Source of the DNA: a virus
IMG/VR virus record: IMGVR_UViG_3300038825_000970
Span: 1 to 22,911 of that record
Strand: one strand, 5' to 3'
DNA length: 22,911 bases
The notes beneath the pieces are model-generated. The model worked only from the letters and a program-made list of their open reading frames with translations. It had not been told where the DNA came from and did no database searches. Shown piece by piece: positions 14,949-20,338 of this stretch. Every line of letters starts with the position of its first letter. Position 1 is the first letter of the stretch. Made by a program: the position numbers and the translations under genes.

Positions 14949-15214
14949 TTTGGCTTGGAGGTGGATGGTTCTTCCTTAATTGTAGGCTCCTCTTTTTTCT
15001 TTCTATTGTTGCCGACCGCTAATCCGAAGGATGCTGCCGTGCCAGAGAGGATTGAGGCTGGATAGGTGGGATCGAGCGATTGCTTAAAGACGCCAAGGTA
15101 GTTGGCGGTCAGGATTGCCATTGCCCAGGCAAGCAAAACAACCTTAATTACATCGCCTAGCCGCGAGTTTCCGTCATCCTGTTCTTGGCCTTGCGCTTCC
15201 TTGGTTTCTGCCAT
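14945..15214 (-). CDS. Holin-like small membrane protein
   Basis: 89 aa, first in the leftward operon. Acidic N-terminus (1-20), membrane segment about 23-42 ('IKVVLLAWAMAILTANYLG'), a short loop with 'SLDPTYPA', a second hydrophobic segment about 53-68, then a charged Lys/Glu/Pro tail. Two membrane segments, small size and charged C-terminus fit class II holins, and the C39-like peptidase lies 0.7 kb away on the other strand. There is no lysis-specific motif, so a membrane scaffold for the exported operon partners is an alternative. The divergent gene starts 26 bases away. Confidence 0.6.
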   Translation of the reverse strand: MAETKEAQGQEQDDGNSRLGDVIKVVLLAWAMAILTANYLGVFKQSLDPTYPASILSGTAASFGLAVGNNRKKKEEPTIKEEPSTSKPK

Positions 15215-15240
15215 GATGAAGTGAGTGCTTGGGGCGGGTC

Positions 15241-15492
15241 ATGGTTGAAGTCTGGGCCGCCGTTGCTGGCGCGTCAATAACAGTCGCTGGCTTGGGTGTT
15301 TCAGGCATTAACCGTCAAACACGCTCTGGACAAGACTCGTTAATTCGTCTGACGACTGCTGTAGATAACTTGTCCAGCAGGCTCGACATCCTGCATCAAG
15401 ACATCAAGAGTAAGGATGCTGAAGTCTTTGGTCGTTTGAGCACACTGGAGCGTTCAGTGGCGAGGCTGGAAGGTCATAGCGATAGGCACTAA
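15241..15492 (+). CDS. Membrane-anchored coiled-coil protein
   Basis: 83 aa from ATG 15241; a TTG at 15229 in frame is possible. Residues 2-22 ('VEVWAAVAGASITVAGLGVS') form one membrane segment. Residues 33-79 form an amphipathic helix with heptad-like spacing of Leu/Ile ('LIRLTTAVDNLSSRLDILHQ', 'VFGRLSTLERSVARLEGH'). This is the layout of small phage inner-membrane proteins such as i-spanins or anchor proteins for lysis. A tail-assembly or virion role cannot be excluded. It starts the rightward gene set that leads to the peptidase. Confidence 0.72.
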   Translation: MVEVWAAVAGASITVAGLGVSGINRQTRSGQDSLIRLTTAVDNLSSRLDILHQDIKSKDAEVFGRLSTLERSVARLEGHSDRH

Positions 15493-15519
15493 CGTATTGG
15501 TGCTATTCAAGGCAGTCTC

Positions 15520-15693
15520 ATGCTTTTGATTCTCAAGCCGATCTTGATGACCGCGTGGAAATCAAGAGCGTTTAAGGAGTTGATTATGGCGATGCTGGAG
15601 AAGATTGTTGCCAGGACGGATAACGATTTGGACGACTTGGCTGTGAAGCATGTCCGTGAAATGCTGTTGCCTGACACAAGAGTTGAAAAATAG
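15520..15693 (+). CDS. Small helical protein, cyanophage type
   Basis: 57 aa, ATG 15520 to TAG 15691-15693, with the next start GTG directly following. The N-terminal 'MLLILKPILMTAWKSRAFKE' is a hydrophobic/basic amphipathic helix likely to lie on or in the membrane; 'LIMAMLEKIVARTDNDLDDL' and 'VKHVREMLLP' continue as helix. I recall near-identical small proteins in cyanophage genomes, role unknown. It is too short for common length cut-offs but fills the 27-201 bases between neighbours neatly. Confidence 0.75.
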   Translation: MLLILKPILMTAWKSRAFKELIMAMLEKIVARTDNDLDDLAVKHVREMLLPDTRVEK

Positions 15694-16443
15694 GTGCATT
15701 CCGGCATTATCCGGCTGTCCCTGCTGTTGTTAGTCATGGGGCTCGCCCTGCTTCCGTTCTTTCGTTTTTTCCGTGGTACGCCCCATCAGTTGGCTGCAAT
15801 TAAGCAGCTTGAGGAGTCAATGCCGCAGGAATTATTGGAGGAGGACGAAGCTGATTGGTTTCAAGCCTGGAAAGAGAGTGGCTATGACCAGCAGATCTAC
15901 ATGCCCTACTTCAGGCAGCTCGACAACAAAACAGGAACCGGCTACCGCGAGTGCTTTAGTTCAGCGGCAGCCATGGTGGCGGCGTATTACAAGAAAGTTC
16001 GGACAGATGATGAGTACAACAAGATCCGCGCCAAATACGGAGACACCACGTCAGTAGAGGCTCAGTTAGCAGCGTTGCGGAGTTTGGGCTTAGAAGCTGA
16101 GTTCAGGAAGGACGGTGACGCTGACATGGTGGAGCTAGAGATTGAGAATGGCAGGCCAGTGTTGGTTGGCTGGTTGCACGCCGGAAACATGCTTCTAGGC
16201 GAACCACCCATGTGCAATGGCATGGGTTGTGGTCATTGGAGCGTTATCAGCGGTTATGCGGGTAAAAACAGCAACGATCCAGAGTGGATCATGCAAGACC
16301 CTCGCGGCTATCCCGAAATGGAGAAGGGTGGTCACAGCAACCCGCACCTGGGACGTAATGCTCGGATTAGGCAGGCTGCTTTCTACCAGCGGTGGCAGGT
16401 TGAAGGCCCAAGAACAGGGTGGGTGATTCTTGTCAATGAGTGA
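15694..16443 (+). CDS. C39-like cysteine peptidase with N-terminal anchor
   Basis: 249 aa from GTG 15694, immediately after the previous TAG; ATG 15736 would remove 14 residues and part of the anchor. Residues 4-26 are hydrophobic ('IIRLSLLLLVMGLALLPFF') and followed by Arg-rich turn, an uncleaved-anchor or signal-arrest-release pattern. The papain-like catalytic set is clear: C87 ('GYRECFSSAAAMVAAYY'), H181 ('GMGCGHWSVISGY') and D202 ('MQDPRGYPEM'), with 'FRQLDN' before the Cys as in Peptidase_C39_2. Family members cleave peptides, some in cell walls. In this context (holin-like, coiled-coil anchor) an endolysin or virion-protein protease role is most likely; export is inferred. Confidence 0.85.
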   Translation: MHSGIIRLSLLLLVMGLALLPFFRFFRGTPHQLAAIKQLEESMPQELLEEDEADWFQAWKESGYDQQIYMPYFRQLDNKTGTGYRECFSSAAAMVAAYYKKVRTDDEYNKIRAKYGDTTSVEAQLAALRSLGLEAEFRKDGDADMVELEIENGRPVLVGWLHAGNMLLGEPPMCNGMGCGHWSVISGYAGKNSNDPEWIMQDPRGYPEMEKGGHSNPHLGRNARIRQAAFYQRWQVEGPRTGWVILVNE

Positions 16444-16636
16444 TTTGTATTGGGTCTGGGCTTACGTCACGGCGCTATGGACAACGTTGATCGTGCCGTG
16501 TACCACTAACCCTGCGCTGTGGGAACGCTGTTCACAATTTGATGAGTGGCTTGTGCCATGGGTGCGAGATGTGACTGAGATGTATCAGGAAGGGGCTTAT
16601 GCGTCTGAAAAGAAAATCTTGGGCCAAGCTAAGTAG
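16436..16636 (+). CDS. Small Trp-rich membrane-associated protein
   Basis: 66 aa from ATG 16436, overlapping the peptidase end by eight bases; TTG 16430 is an alternative. Residues 2-25 ('SDLYWVWAYVTALWTTLIVP') form a Trp-rich hydrophobic segment, followed by 'WERCSQFDEWLVPWVRDVTE'. Six Trp in 66 residues is unusual. The pairing with the peptidase suggests a partner or regulator at the membrane, but nothing in the sequence shows this directly. Its tail overlaps the region before the dCTP deaminase start. Confidence 0.6.
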   Translation: MSDLYWVWAYVTALWTTLIVPCTTNPALWERCSQFDEWLVPWVRDVTEMYQEGAYASEKKILGQAK

Positions 16637-16658
16637 GATAGATTTTTGCTCCTTTTGT

Positions 16659-17174
16659 ATGGCAGTCCTGTGTGATTGGCAGATCCGCGCCAGGTGTGAA
16701 AAAGGCGGGATGGTCGTTCCGTTTGAGACAGAACTTCTTAATCCAGCCAGCTTGGATCTGCGATTGGGCAATCATTTGATGGTTGAGGTTGACGATGGCC
16801 CTTTGCTCAAAGTCGACATCTCAAGCAAAACACAAGACAACCCCTACTACATTGAGCCCGGCATCTTTTGCTTGGCTGAGACACGTGAGCTGTTTAATCT
16901 CCCCGACGACATCTCCGCTCAATTTGTACTCAAGTCAAGCCGTGCCAGGGATGGCCTTAACCATCTTCTTGCTGGTTGGTGCGATCCAGGCTGGCATGGA
17001 TCAAGGCTGACCCTTGAACTGAAAAATGAGTGCAAGTTCAGGCGCTTGGCCCTGTATCCAGGCTTGAAAATCGGCCAAATGGTCTTCCACGCAATGTCCC
17101 AGTCGCCGATGCACAGTTATCGGGAGACAGGCCACTACAACAACCACTTGACAGTCATGCCTTCTGTGGCATGA
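16659..17174 (+). CDS. dcd: dCTP deaminase
   Basis: 171 aa from ATG 16659 ('MAVLCDWQIR'); longer in-frame starts at 16599 would run into the previous gene and add no conserved sequence. The active site is recognisable: 'LKSSRARDGL' holds Ser94-type and Arg97 residues corresponding to the E. coli RSSxxR set, with K92 in place of the first Arg; 'AGWCDPGWHG' matches the IDPGF/W-G motif; E120 in 'LTLELKN' is the catalytic Glu. The enzyme converts dCTP to dUTP, feeding dTTP synthesis during phage replication. It is slightly shorter than the usual ~190 aa, and the C-terminal lid ('YNNHLTVMP') lacks the common Gln-Gly tail. It sits with lysis-type genes, not with other nucleotide genes. Confidence 0.9.
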   Translation: MAVLCDWQIRARCEKGGMVVPFETELLNPASLDLRLGNHLMVEVDDGPLLKVDISSKTQDNPYYIEPGIFCLAETRELFNLPDDISAQFVLKSSRARDGLNHLLAGWCDPGWHGSRLTLELKNECKFRRLALYPGLKIGQMVFHAMSQSPMHSYRETGHYNNHLTVMPSVA

Positions 17175-17197
17175 ATTGACAAGATTCTTTAGGGCTT

Positions 17198-17413
17198 ATG
17201 GGCTGGGCTGACTGGATGGTCATCAACCAAAGCCTTGAAGAGGAGCTGGAAGTAGAACGCAGCGTCAGAGAGATTCACAACTGCACTGACGAGGAGACGT
17301 TAAAGGAGCTTTGCGCTGGCCTTGTTCGGCAGAGCTGGCATCAGAGCAAACTGCTAAGCCAGGCTGTTGGCCGTATTGGCGAGCTTGACGCCAAACTGGC
17401 TAGCTGGGATTAG
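17198..17413 (+). CDS. Conserved-looking small helical protein
   Basis: 71 aa, acidic, all-helical: 'NQSLEEELEVERSVREIHNC', 'EETLKELCAGLVRQSWHQSK', 'LLSQAVGRIGELDAKLASWD'. Two Cys and a clear heptad pattern suggest a short coiled-coil or helical bundle. I recall close relatives in cyanophages with no known function. Last rightward gene of the block; its TAG shares bases with the stop codon of the convergent leftward gene (overlap 17410-17413). No rightward terminator is visible here. Confidence 0.75.
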   Translation: MGWADWMVINQSLEEELEVERSVREIHNCTDEETLKELCAGLVRQSWHQSKLLSQAVGRIGELDAKLASWD

Positions 17414-17610
17414 CCGTGCTTGCCAGTCAGCCTTGATCTGTAGAGCCTGATGCACGATTCGTAATGCCAGTTGGCCTGCCAGTCGTGCTTGAAGTATCGG
17501 ACCATCCCCCCATGGCTCACCTCCCACAGCAGCAACCCGTCTTTCTCGACTTGCTTCATGGTTGGCTTCATAAAAAAGGAGCGCGGAGGCGCTCCTAGTC
17601 TCTCGTTCAT
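17410..17610 (-). CDS. Small basic aromatic protein, last gene of the leftward cassette
   Basis: 66 aa if translated from ATG 17610, which lies eight bases after the upstream TAG. An alternative start, ATG 17571, gives 53 aa and lies directly after a perfect terminator hairpin. Conserved-looking part: 'MKQVEKDGLLLWEVSHGG', 'VRYFKHDWQANWHYESCIRL', rich in Trp, Tyr, Lys and His. The hairpin would encode 'RLGAPPRSF' if the longer form is made. Basic and aromatic content suggests nucleic acid contact, but no family is recognised. The start site decides whether the terminator is inside the gene. Confidence 0.65.
   Translation of the reverse strand: MNERLGAPPRSFFMKPTMKQVEKDGLLLWEVSHGGMVRYFKHDWQANWHYESCIRLYRSRLTGKHG
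17572..17596 (-). terminator. Perfect hairpin terminator of the leftward cassette
   Basis: On the - strand AGGAGCGC, loop CTCC, GCGCTCCT form an uninterrupted eight-pair stem followed by a run of T ending at 17572. On the + strand the same hairpin has no T run, so it works leftward only. It follows the 95-aa gene by about 20 bases and overlaps the possible start of the last gene. Confidence 0.93.
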
Positions 17611-17617
17611 TGCCACT

Positions 17618-17905
17618 CTAAAAGTCAGCGGTTGAGGTGTCAGCTGGGCGCGGCTTGGCATCGCTCATCGCCATGAGCAGATAATCGTTGCCCGCTTGAC
17701 TTTGGCGTGGCATCAGATTGGCGCGGAGCTTGACGCATTCCTCGCCTTTTTGGTTTTCGCAGCGGTCTGCAGTTTTGACCCATTCGACAAGCTTGCGCAG
17801 CTCAGACACAGGTACTTCCATGGCAGCCCAATAGTGGCCGTCCTTCTTTTGGTCTTTGTTGAAGTTGCCCCAGATGTTGAAGGCGTCAGGTGCGAAATCA
17901 GGCAT
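17618..17905 (-). CDS. Conserved-looking 95-aa protein beside ERF
   Basis: 95 aa, start ATG 17905 overlapping the upstream TAA (TAATG). Order of features: 'AFNIWGNFNKDQKKDGHYWA', 'MEVPVSELRKLVEWVKTADR', 'CENQKGEECVKLRANLMPRQ', 'GNDYLLMAMSDAKPRP', then a disordered Thr/Ala/Asp tail ending 'TADF'. The aromatic/basic first half and an acidic C-terminal tip resemble the overall build of single-stranded DNA-binding proteins, and it is encoded next to a single-strand annealing protein, so an SSB-like role is a fair guess but not shown. I recall near relatives in cyanophages annotated hypothetical. Confidence 0.7.
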   Translation of the reverse strand: MPDFAPDAFNIWGNFNKDQKKDGHYWAAMEVPVSELRKLVEWVKTADRCENQKGEECVKLRANLMPRQSQAGNDYLLMAMSDAKPRPADTSTADF

Positions 17906-18102
17906 TACTTAGCGTTGAAGAATTTGGAGATGATGGTCTGCAGCGCAGCGTTGATAATGCCTTGATGGCGTTGATCAGCGTAATGCTGCAGTTGTGCGGC
18001 TGAATCTTTATCCAGCCTTACTTGAAAGTGACGGTCGCGGCGTTTTGCGTCCGCTTGCTGCCACTGCTCTTTGAGCTTTGACTGTTCGTCAGGCATACTC
18101 AT
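17905..18102 (-). CDS. Ribbon-helix-helix-like small protein
   Basis: 65 aa from ATG 18102 (M3 at 18096 also possible), overlapping the end of the ERF gene by 14 bases. A charged, Gln-rich start is followed by 'RHFQVRLDKDSAAQLQHYAD' (strand plus helix) and 'HQGIINAALQTIISKFF' (second helix), the spacing of an RHH/Arc fold. Such dimers bind DNA through the paired strand. It could repress the cassette or act in DNA metabolism. Assignment from secondary-structure pattern only. Confidence 0.6.
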   Translation of the reverse strand: MSMPDEQSKLKEQWQQADAKRRDRHFQVRLDKDSAAQLQHYADQRHQGIINAALQTIISKFFNAK

Positions 18103-18751
18103 TCATCACGGCCTGAATCCAGGTTTCGTGTTTTTTGCTTGTAATTGCCGGTGCAACTTTAGCCTGGGCTCCCAGTTTGAACTGCGAGCGGAAGGCTGCA
18201 CAAAAGGCGTCTCGATTAGCAGGAGGCATGTCGGTGATCCACTGCAGCAGGAAGCTGCGTTGATCTTTTGAAAGCGGTTGATCGTCGTCTGAAACGCCTT
18301 GAACTTTCGCGGCAGGCTTGGGAGTGGACTTCGCTTCTGATTTTTCGTCCGCAAAATCGCCATCCATATCCATGTCAGCCGTCAAGCCAAGCATGGCTAG
18401 CAGTGCATACCTTTTAAGGTAGGTACACGACCCACCAAAGTCATGCAGAGGATTGCGGCCTTTTCCGACAACCATCGGCAAGCGGCTGACGAGTTCAGCG
18501 CCGCTGGTGTGCAGCAGTTTTGTAACCAAGATTGGGTCAACGCCTTCACTAGGTTCAAACAGCTGTGAGATTACAAGCCCGTTCTTGATGAGATGTGGCG
18601 TGACAGTTGAGAGCACAGTCTCAAGATCGGCAAACTTGCCGTATTGAGCATTGGCTGTTTTGTTGATTGCCGGGACAGTCTTGTGAAAGCTGACAAGAGC
18701 TTCAATCAAGGGCTGTGACGGTGATGATGGCGCAGGGTTGTTCTCTGTCAT
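18089..18751 (-). CDS. ERF-family single-strand annealing recombinase
   Basis: 220 aa from ATG 18751; a TTG at 18781 in frame is less likely. After a Pro/Ser-rich start, 'LIEALVSFHKTVPAINKTAN' and 'YGKFADLETVLSTVTPHLIK' match the ERF N-terminal part, and 'DFGGSCTYLKRYALLAMLGL' is the ERF signature helix. Residues 124-165 are an acidic/Lys linker and the C-terminal 50 residues form a helical domain ('FLLQWITDMPPANRDAFCAA'). ERF proteins anneal complementary single strands, for phage recombination or genome circularisation. It overlaps the RusA gene by 50 bases in another frame, which suggests coupled translation. Confidence 0.9.
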   Translation of the reverse strand: MTENNPAPSSPSQPLIEALVSFHKTVPAINKTANAQYGKFADLETVLSTVTPHLIKNGLVISQLFEPSEGVDPILVTKLLHTSGAELVSRLPMVVGKGRNPLHDFGGSCTYLKRYALLAMLGLTADMDMDGDFADEKSEAKSTPKPAAKVQGVSDDDQPLSKDQRSFLLQWITDMPPANRDAFCAAFRSQFKLGAQAKVAPAITSKKHETWIQAVMNEYA

Positions 18752-19178
18752 TGGCGTAGCGTTTGTGTGCGATGAGGTCAATCACTTGCGCGTCATCGTT
18801 GTAGACAACCCCTTCTGAAAGGCTGTCCAGAATGGCGCGACAAAGTTTATCGACATCCCCGATGCGCTTTGTGCAGTGTTGAGGCGCGTCAGGTTTGAGT
18901 CGGTCAGGGCCTGGAGTGTTGTTGACGTATTGATCGTTTGCCCTGGCAAAAACAAAAACGATTGAGATGCAGATGGGCGCATCCAGTCTGGCATACCAGT
19001 CGCTAGGGAGCAAGTCCTTGGCAGTCTTGCGGACAAGTTGACGCCATGACTTAAGTCGCTTGCACGAATCAACCATGACGCCCCTGCCTTTGTAGGTTTT
19101 ACTGCCTTGTGGCGCAGGCTTGCCCAGGACGGTGAAAGTGAAGCTAGATGTGCGCGTGGGCGTCGTCGATTGCTGCAT
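18702..19178 (-). CDS. rusA: RusA-family Holliday junction resolvase
   Basis: 158 aa, ATG 19178. 'FTVLGKPAPQGSKTY' is the typical RusA opening strand and loop. The metal-binding acids are D108 and D110 ('RIGDVDKLCRAILDSL') and D129 ('GVVYNDDAQVIDL'), with K111/K139 in the positions of the supporting lysines. E. coli RusA is 120 aa; this one is longer by an N-terminal tail and a Pro-rich loop (residues 85-103), as in many phage versions. It cuts Holliday junctions symmetrically, clearing branched DNA before packaging. Encoded between RHH-like and ERF genes, overlapping both. Confidence 0.92.
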   Translation of the reverse strand: MQQSTTPTRTSSFTFTVLGKPAPQGSKTYKGRGVMVDSCKRLKSWRQLVRKTAKDLLPSDWYARLDAPICISIVFVFARANDQYVNNTPGPDRLKPDAPQHCTKRIGDVDKLCRAILDSLSEGVVYNDDAQVIDLIAHKRYANDREQPCAIITVTALD

Positions 19179-19341
19179 TTAGCAGGCTGGCCGCGATTGC
19201 TGATGCAGAAACTTTACGCGGTTCAACGGTAAAGCTCCGATCGGCAAGATGCACGGCTTGCGCTTCCAGCTTGATCGACTCTGTGATTGCTTTGAGCTTT
19301 TCGGATCGCTCAGGGCTAAGAACGATGTTGATGCTTTTCAT
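19144..19341 (-). CDS. Ribbon-helix-helix-like small protein, possibly CopG-type
   Basis: 65 aa from ATG 19341; the frame is open further upstream but that part is Arg/Ser-rich shadow. 'SINIVLSPERSEKLKAITES' gives strand and first helix, 'KVSASAIAASLLNAAIDDAH' the second helix after a loop, a CopG/Arc pattern. Overlaps the RusA start by 35 bases. Likely DNA-binding, possibly autoregulating the recombination genes. No partner toxin is seen next to it, so an antitoxin role is unlikely. Confidence 0.65.
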   Translation of the reverse strand: MKSINIVLSPERSEKLKAITESIKLEAQAVHLADRSFTVEPRKVSASAIAASLLNAAIDDAHAHI

Positions 19342-19387
19342 GGGTGAGATGCTGGGTGAATGGGACTTACGCAGACGCCGCCCAAAA

Positions 19388-19705
19388 TTAAAAATCAAAC
19401 AGGCTGGCTTGATCAAAGACTTCAGGCTTCTCAGGCAAAGCCCACAAGTGTTCGTTTTTGCCGTAAACGCCCTTGATCGTTTTCGAAGTTTTGACGATCT
19501 TGCCTTCGTCGGTCAGGTTGGTCATTGCCCGCCTGATTGAAGTGATGGGCCATCTTTGATCAAGAAAATCGTGAACCATCGACGGGCTCATTGGCTCTCC
19601 ACGCTGCATGACTTTTAGGATGACAACCTCTTGCTTGACGGCTTGCTTTGACGACTCAAAAAACTCGTCAAGGCTTTCCTTGTTTGTGTTGTAAAAGGGC
19701 GTCAT
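19388..19705 (-). CDS. Winged-helix-like DNA-binding protein
   Basis: 105 aa from ATG 19705; the extra 26 residues upstream are in the frame opposite a real small gene and are Arg/Ser-rich. 'QEVVILKVMQRGEPMSPSMV' and 'HDFLDQRWPITSIRRAMTNL' form helices of a winged helix, and 'TDEGKIVKTSKTIKGVYGKN' the wing. The C-terminus 'QASLFDF' resembles short hydrophobic tips that bind sliding clamps ('Qxx-h-x-a-a' motif: Q, L, F, F), so contact with the host clamp is possible. It may regulate the cassette or load a replication protein. Confidence 0.72.
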   Translation of the reverse strand: MTPFYNTNKESLDEFFESSKQAVKQEVVILKVMQRGEPMSPSMVHDFLDQRWPITSIRRAMTNLTDEGKIVKTSKTIKGVYGKNEHLWALPEKPEVFDQASLFDF

Positions 19706-19826
19706 AGAAAGCGCGTTCGAGAGCTGTGAGCTTTGGGTTTTTCTCCTTGAGCGCAGCCTTGGCTCTTGCCTTGGCTGCGGCAATGTTTACTTGCGGCGAT
19801 GTGCTCCAGTAAATCCCTCGACCCAT
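19668..19826 (-). CDS. 52-aa basic helical protein
   Basis: 52 aa, ATG 19826 directly after the upstream TAA (19827-19829), ending TGA 19668-19670 and overlapping the winged-helix gene start by 38 bases. 'MGRGIYWSTSPQVNIAAAKA', 'RAKAALKEKNPKLTALERAF' and 'YDALLQHKQGKP': Ala/Lys-rich helices with normal codon use. It fills a gap of more than 100 bases that otherwise would be empty in a tightly packed operon. Function unknown. Confidence 0.7.
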   Translation of the reverse strand: MGRGIYWSTSPQVNIAAAKARAKAALKEKNPKLTALERAFYDALLQHKQGKP

Positions 19827-20030
19827 TTATCTGAGCATTTCGCAAGCTTTCTGAACGCCCGCGTTGCAATCGCGCTGGGTCATGTCCGTCAACGTTGTGT
19901 CAAGGGAGTACCAAAAAGCGCCACCCATCAGAAAGCAAAAAACTGCAATGACAATCGCGTTGATTTTCGGGCTGCGGTGCTCAGGGTCATAAAACCCAGG
20001 GCTGCGGTTGGGTGACTTGTAGTCAGACAT
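19827..20030 (-). CDS. Small single-pass membrane protein
   Basis: 67 aa from ATG 20030; ATG 20054 would add eight residues. 'SDYKSPNRSPGFYDPEHRSP' is followed by one membrane segment ('NAIVIAVFCFLMGGAFWYSL', about residues 23-42) and a C-terminal 'RDCNAGVQKACEMLR' with a C-x8-C pair that could form a disulfide if it faces the periplasm. Its presence in a recombination cassette is odd; it may act early at the membrane, for example in exclusion of other phages, but nothing shows this. Confidence 0.65.
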   Translation of the reverse strand: MSDYKSPNRSPGFYDPEHRSPKINAIVIAVFCFLMGGAFWYSLDTTLTDMTQRDCNAGVQKACEMLR

Positions 20031-20086
20031 GAGTGGATGAGGTGAGGTATCCATGCGCAGCAGTATGGCGTGATTGGTATGCCATG

Positions 20087-20215
20087 TCAACGTTTTTTCT
20101 TGCCCTTCGCCTTTTTCTTCTCACGCTTAGGCATAGCCCTAACCCTCGCCACCGTCTCGCGATAGCCAGGCGGCTCGGGAACGCCGCCTTGTTTCAGGAT
20201 CTTGGTCCAGTTCAT
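20087..20215 (-). CDS. 42-aa basic protein, cyanophage small-protein type
   Basis: 42 aa, ATG 20215 to TGA 20087. 'MNWTKILKQGGVPEPPGYRE' then 'RVRAMPKREKKKAKGKKKR'. The 'NW..I......PEPPG..E' head with a Lys-rich tail is a pattern I recall from short cyanophage proteins. The C-terminal half is almost all Lys/Arg/Gly/Ala. Role unknown; nucleic acid binding is plausible from charge. The 123 bases between it and the nuclease stop (20216-20338) hold no convincing promoter or terminator. Confidence 0.65.
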   Translation of the reverse strand: MNWTKILKQGGVPEPPGYRETVARVRAMPKREKKKAKGKKKR

Positions 20216-20338
20216 CGGCCTTGGCGTCAGTCGCTATGGTTTGGTTTCTTCACCCTGAAACGGGCGAAGGACAAGTGACCTGCAGCGGATCAGGTGTGAG
20301 GGGCGTAAGGCGCGTGAGCCTGTCCTAGTCCGCAACTA

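Noticed and set aside
19144-19341. RHH-like protein as antitoxin of a toxin-antitoxin pair
   Set aside because: Neighbouring genes are RusA and a winged-helix-like protein; no toxin-like fold is next to it.
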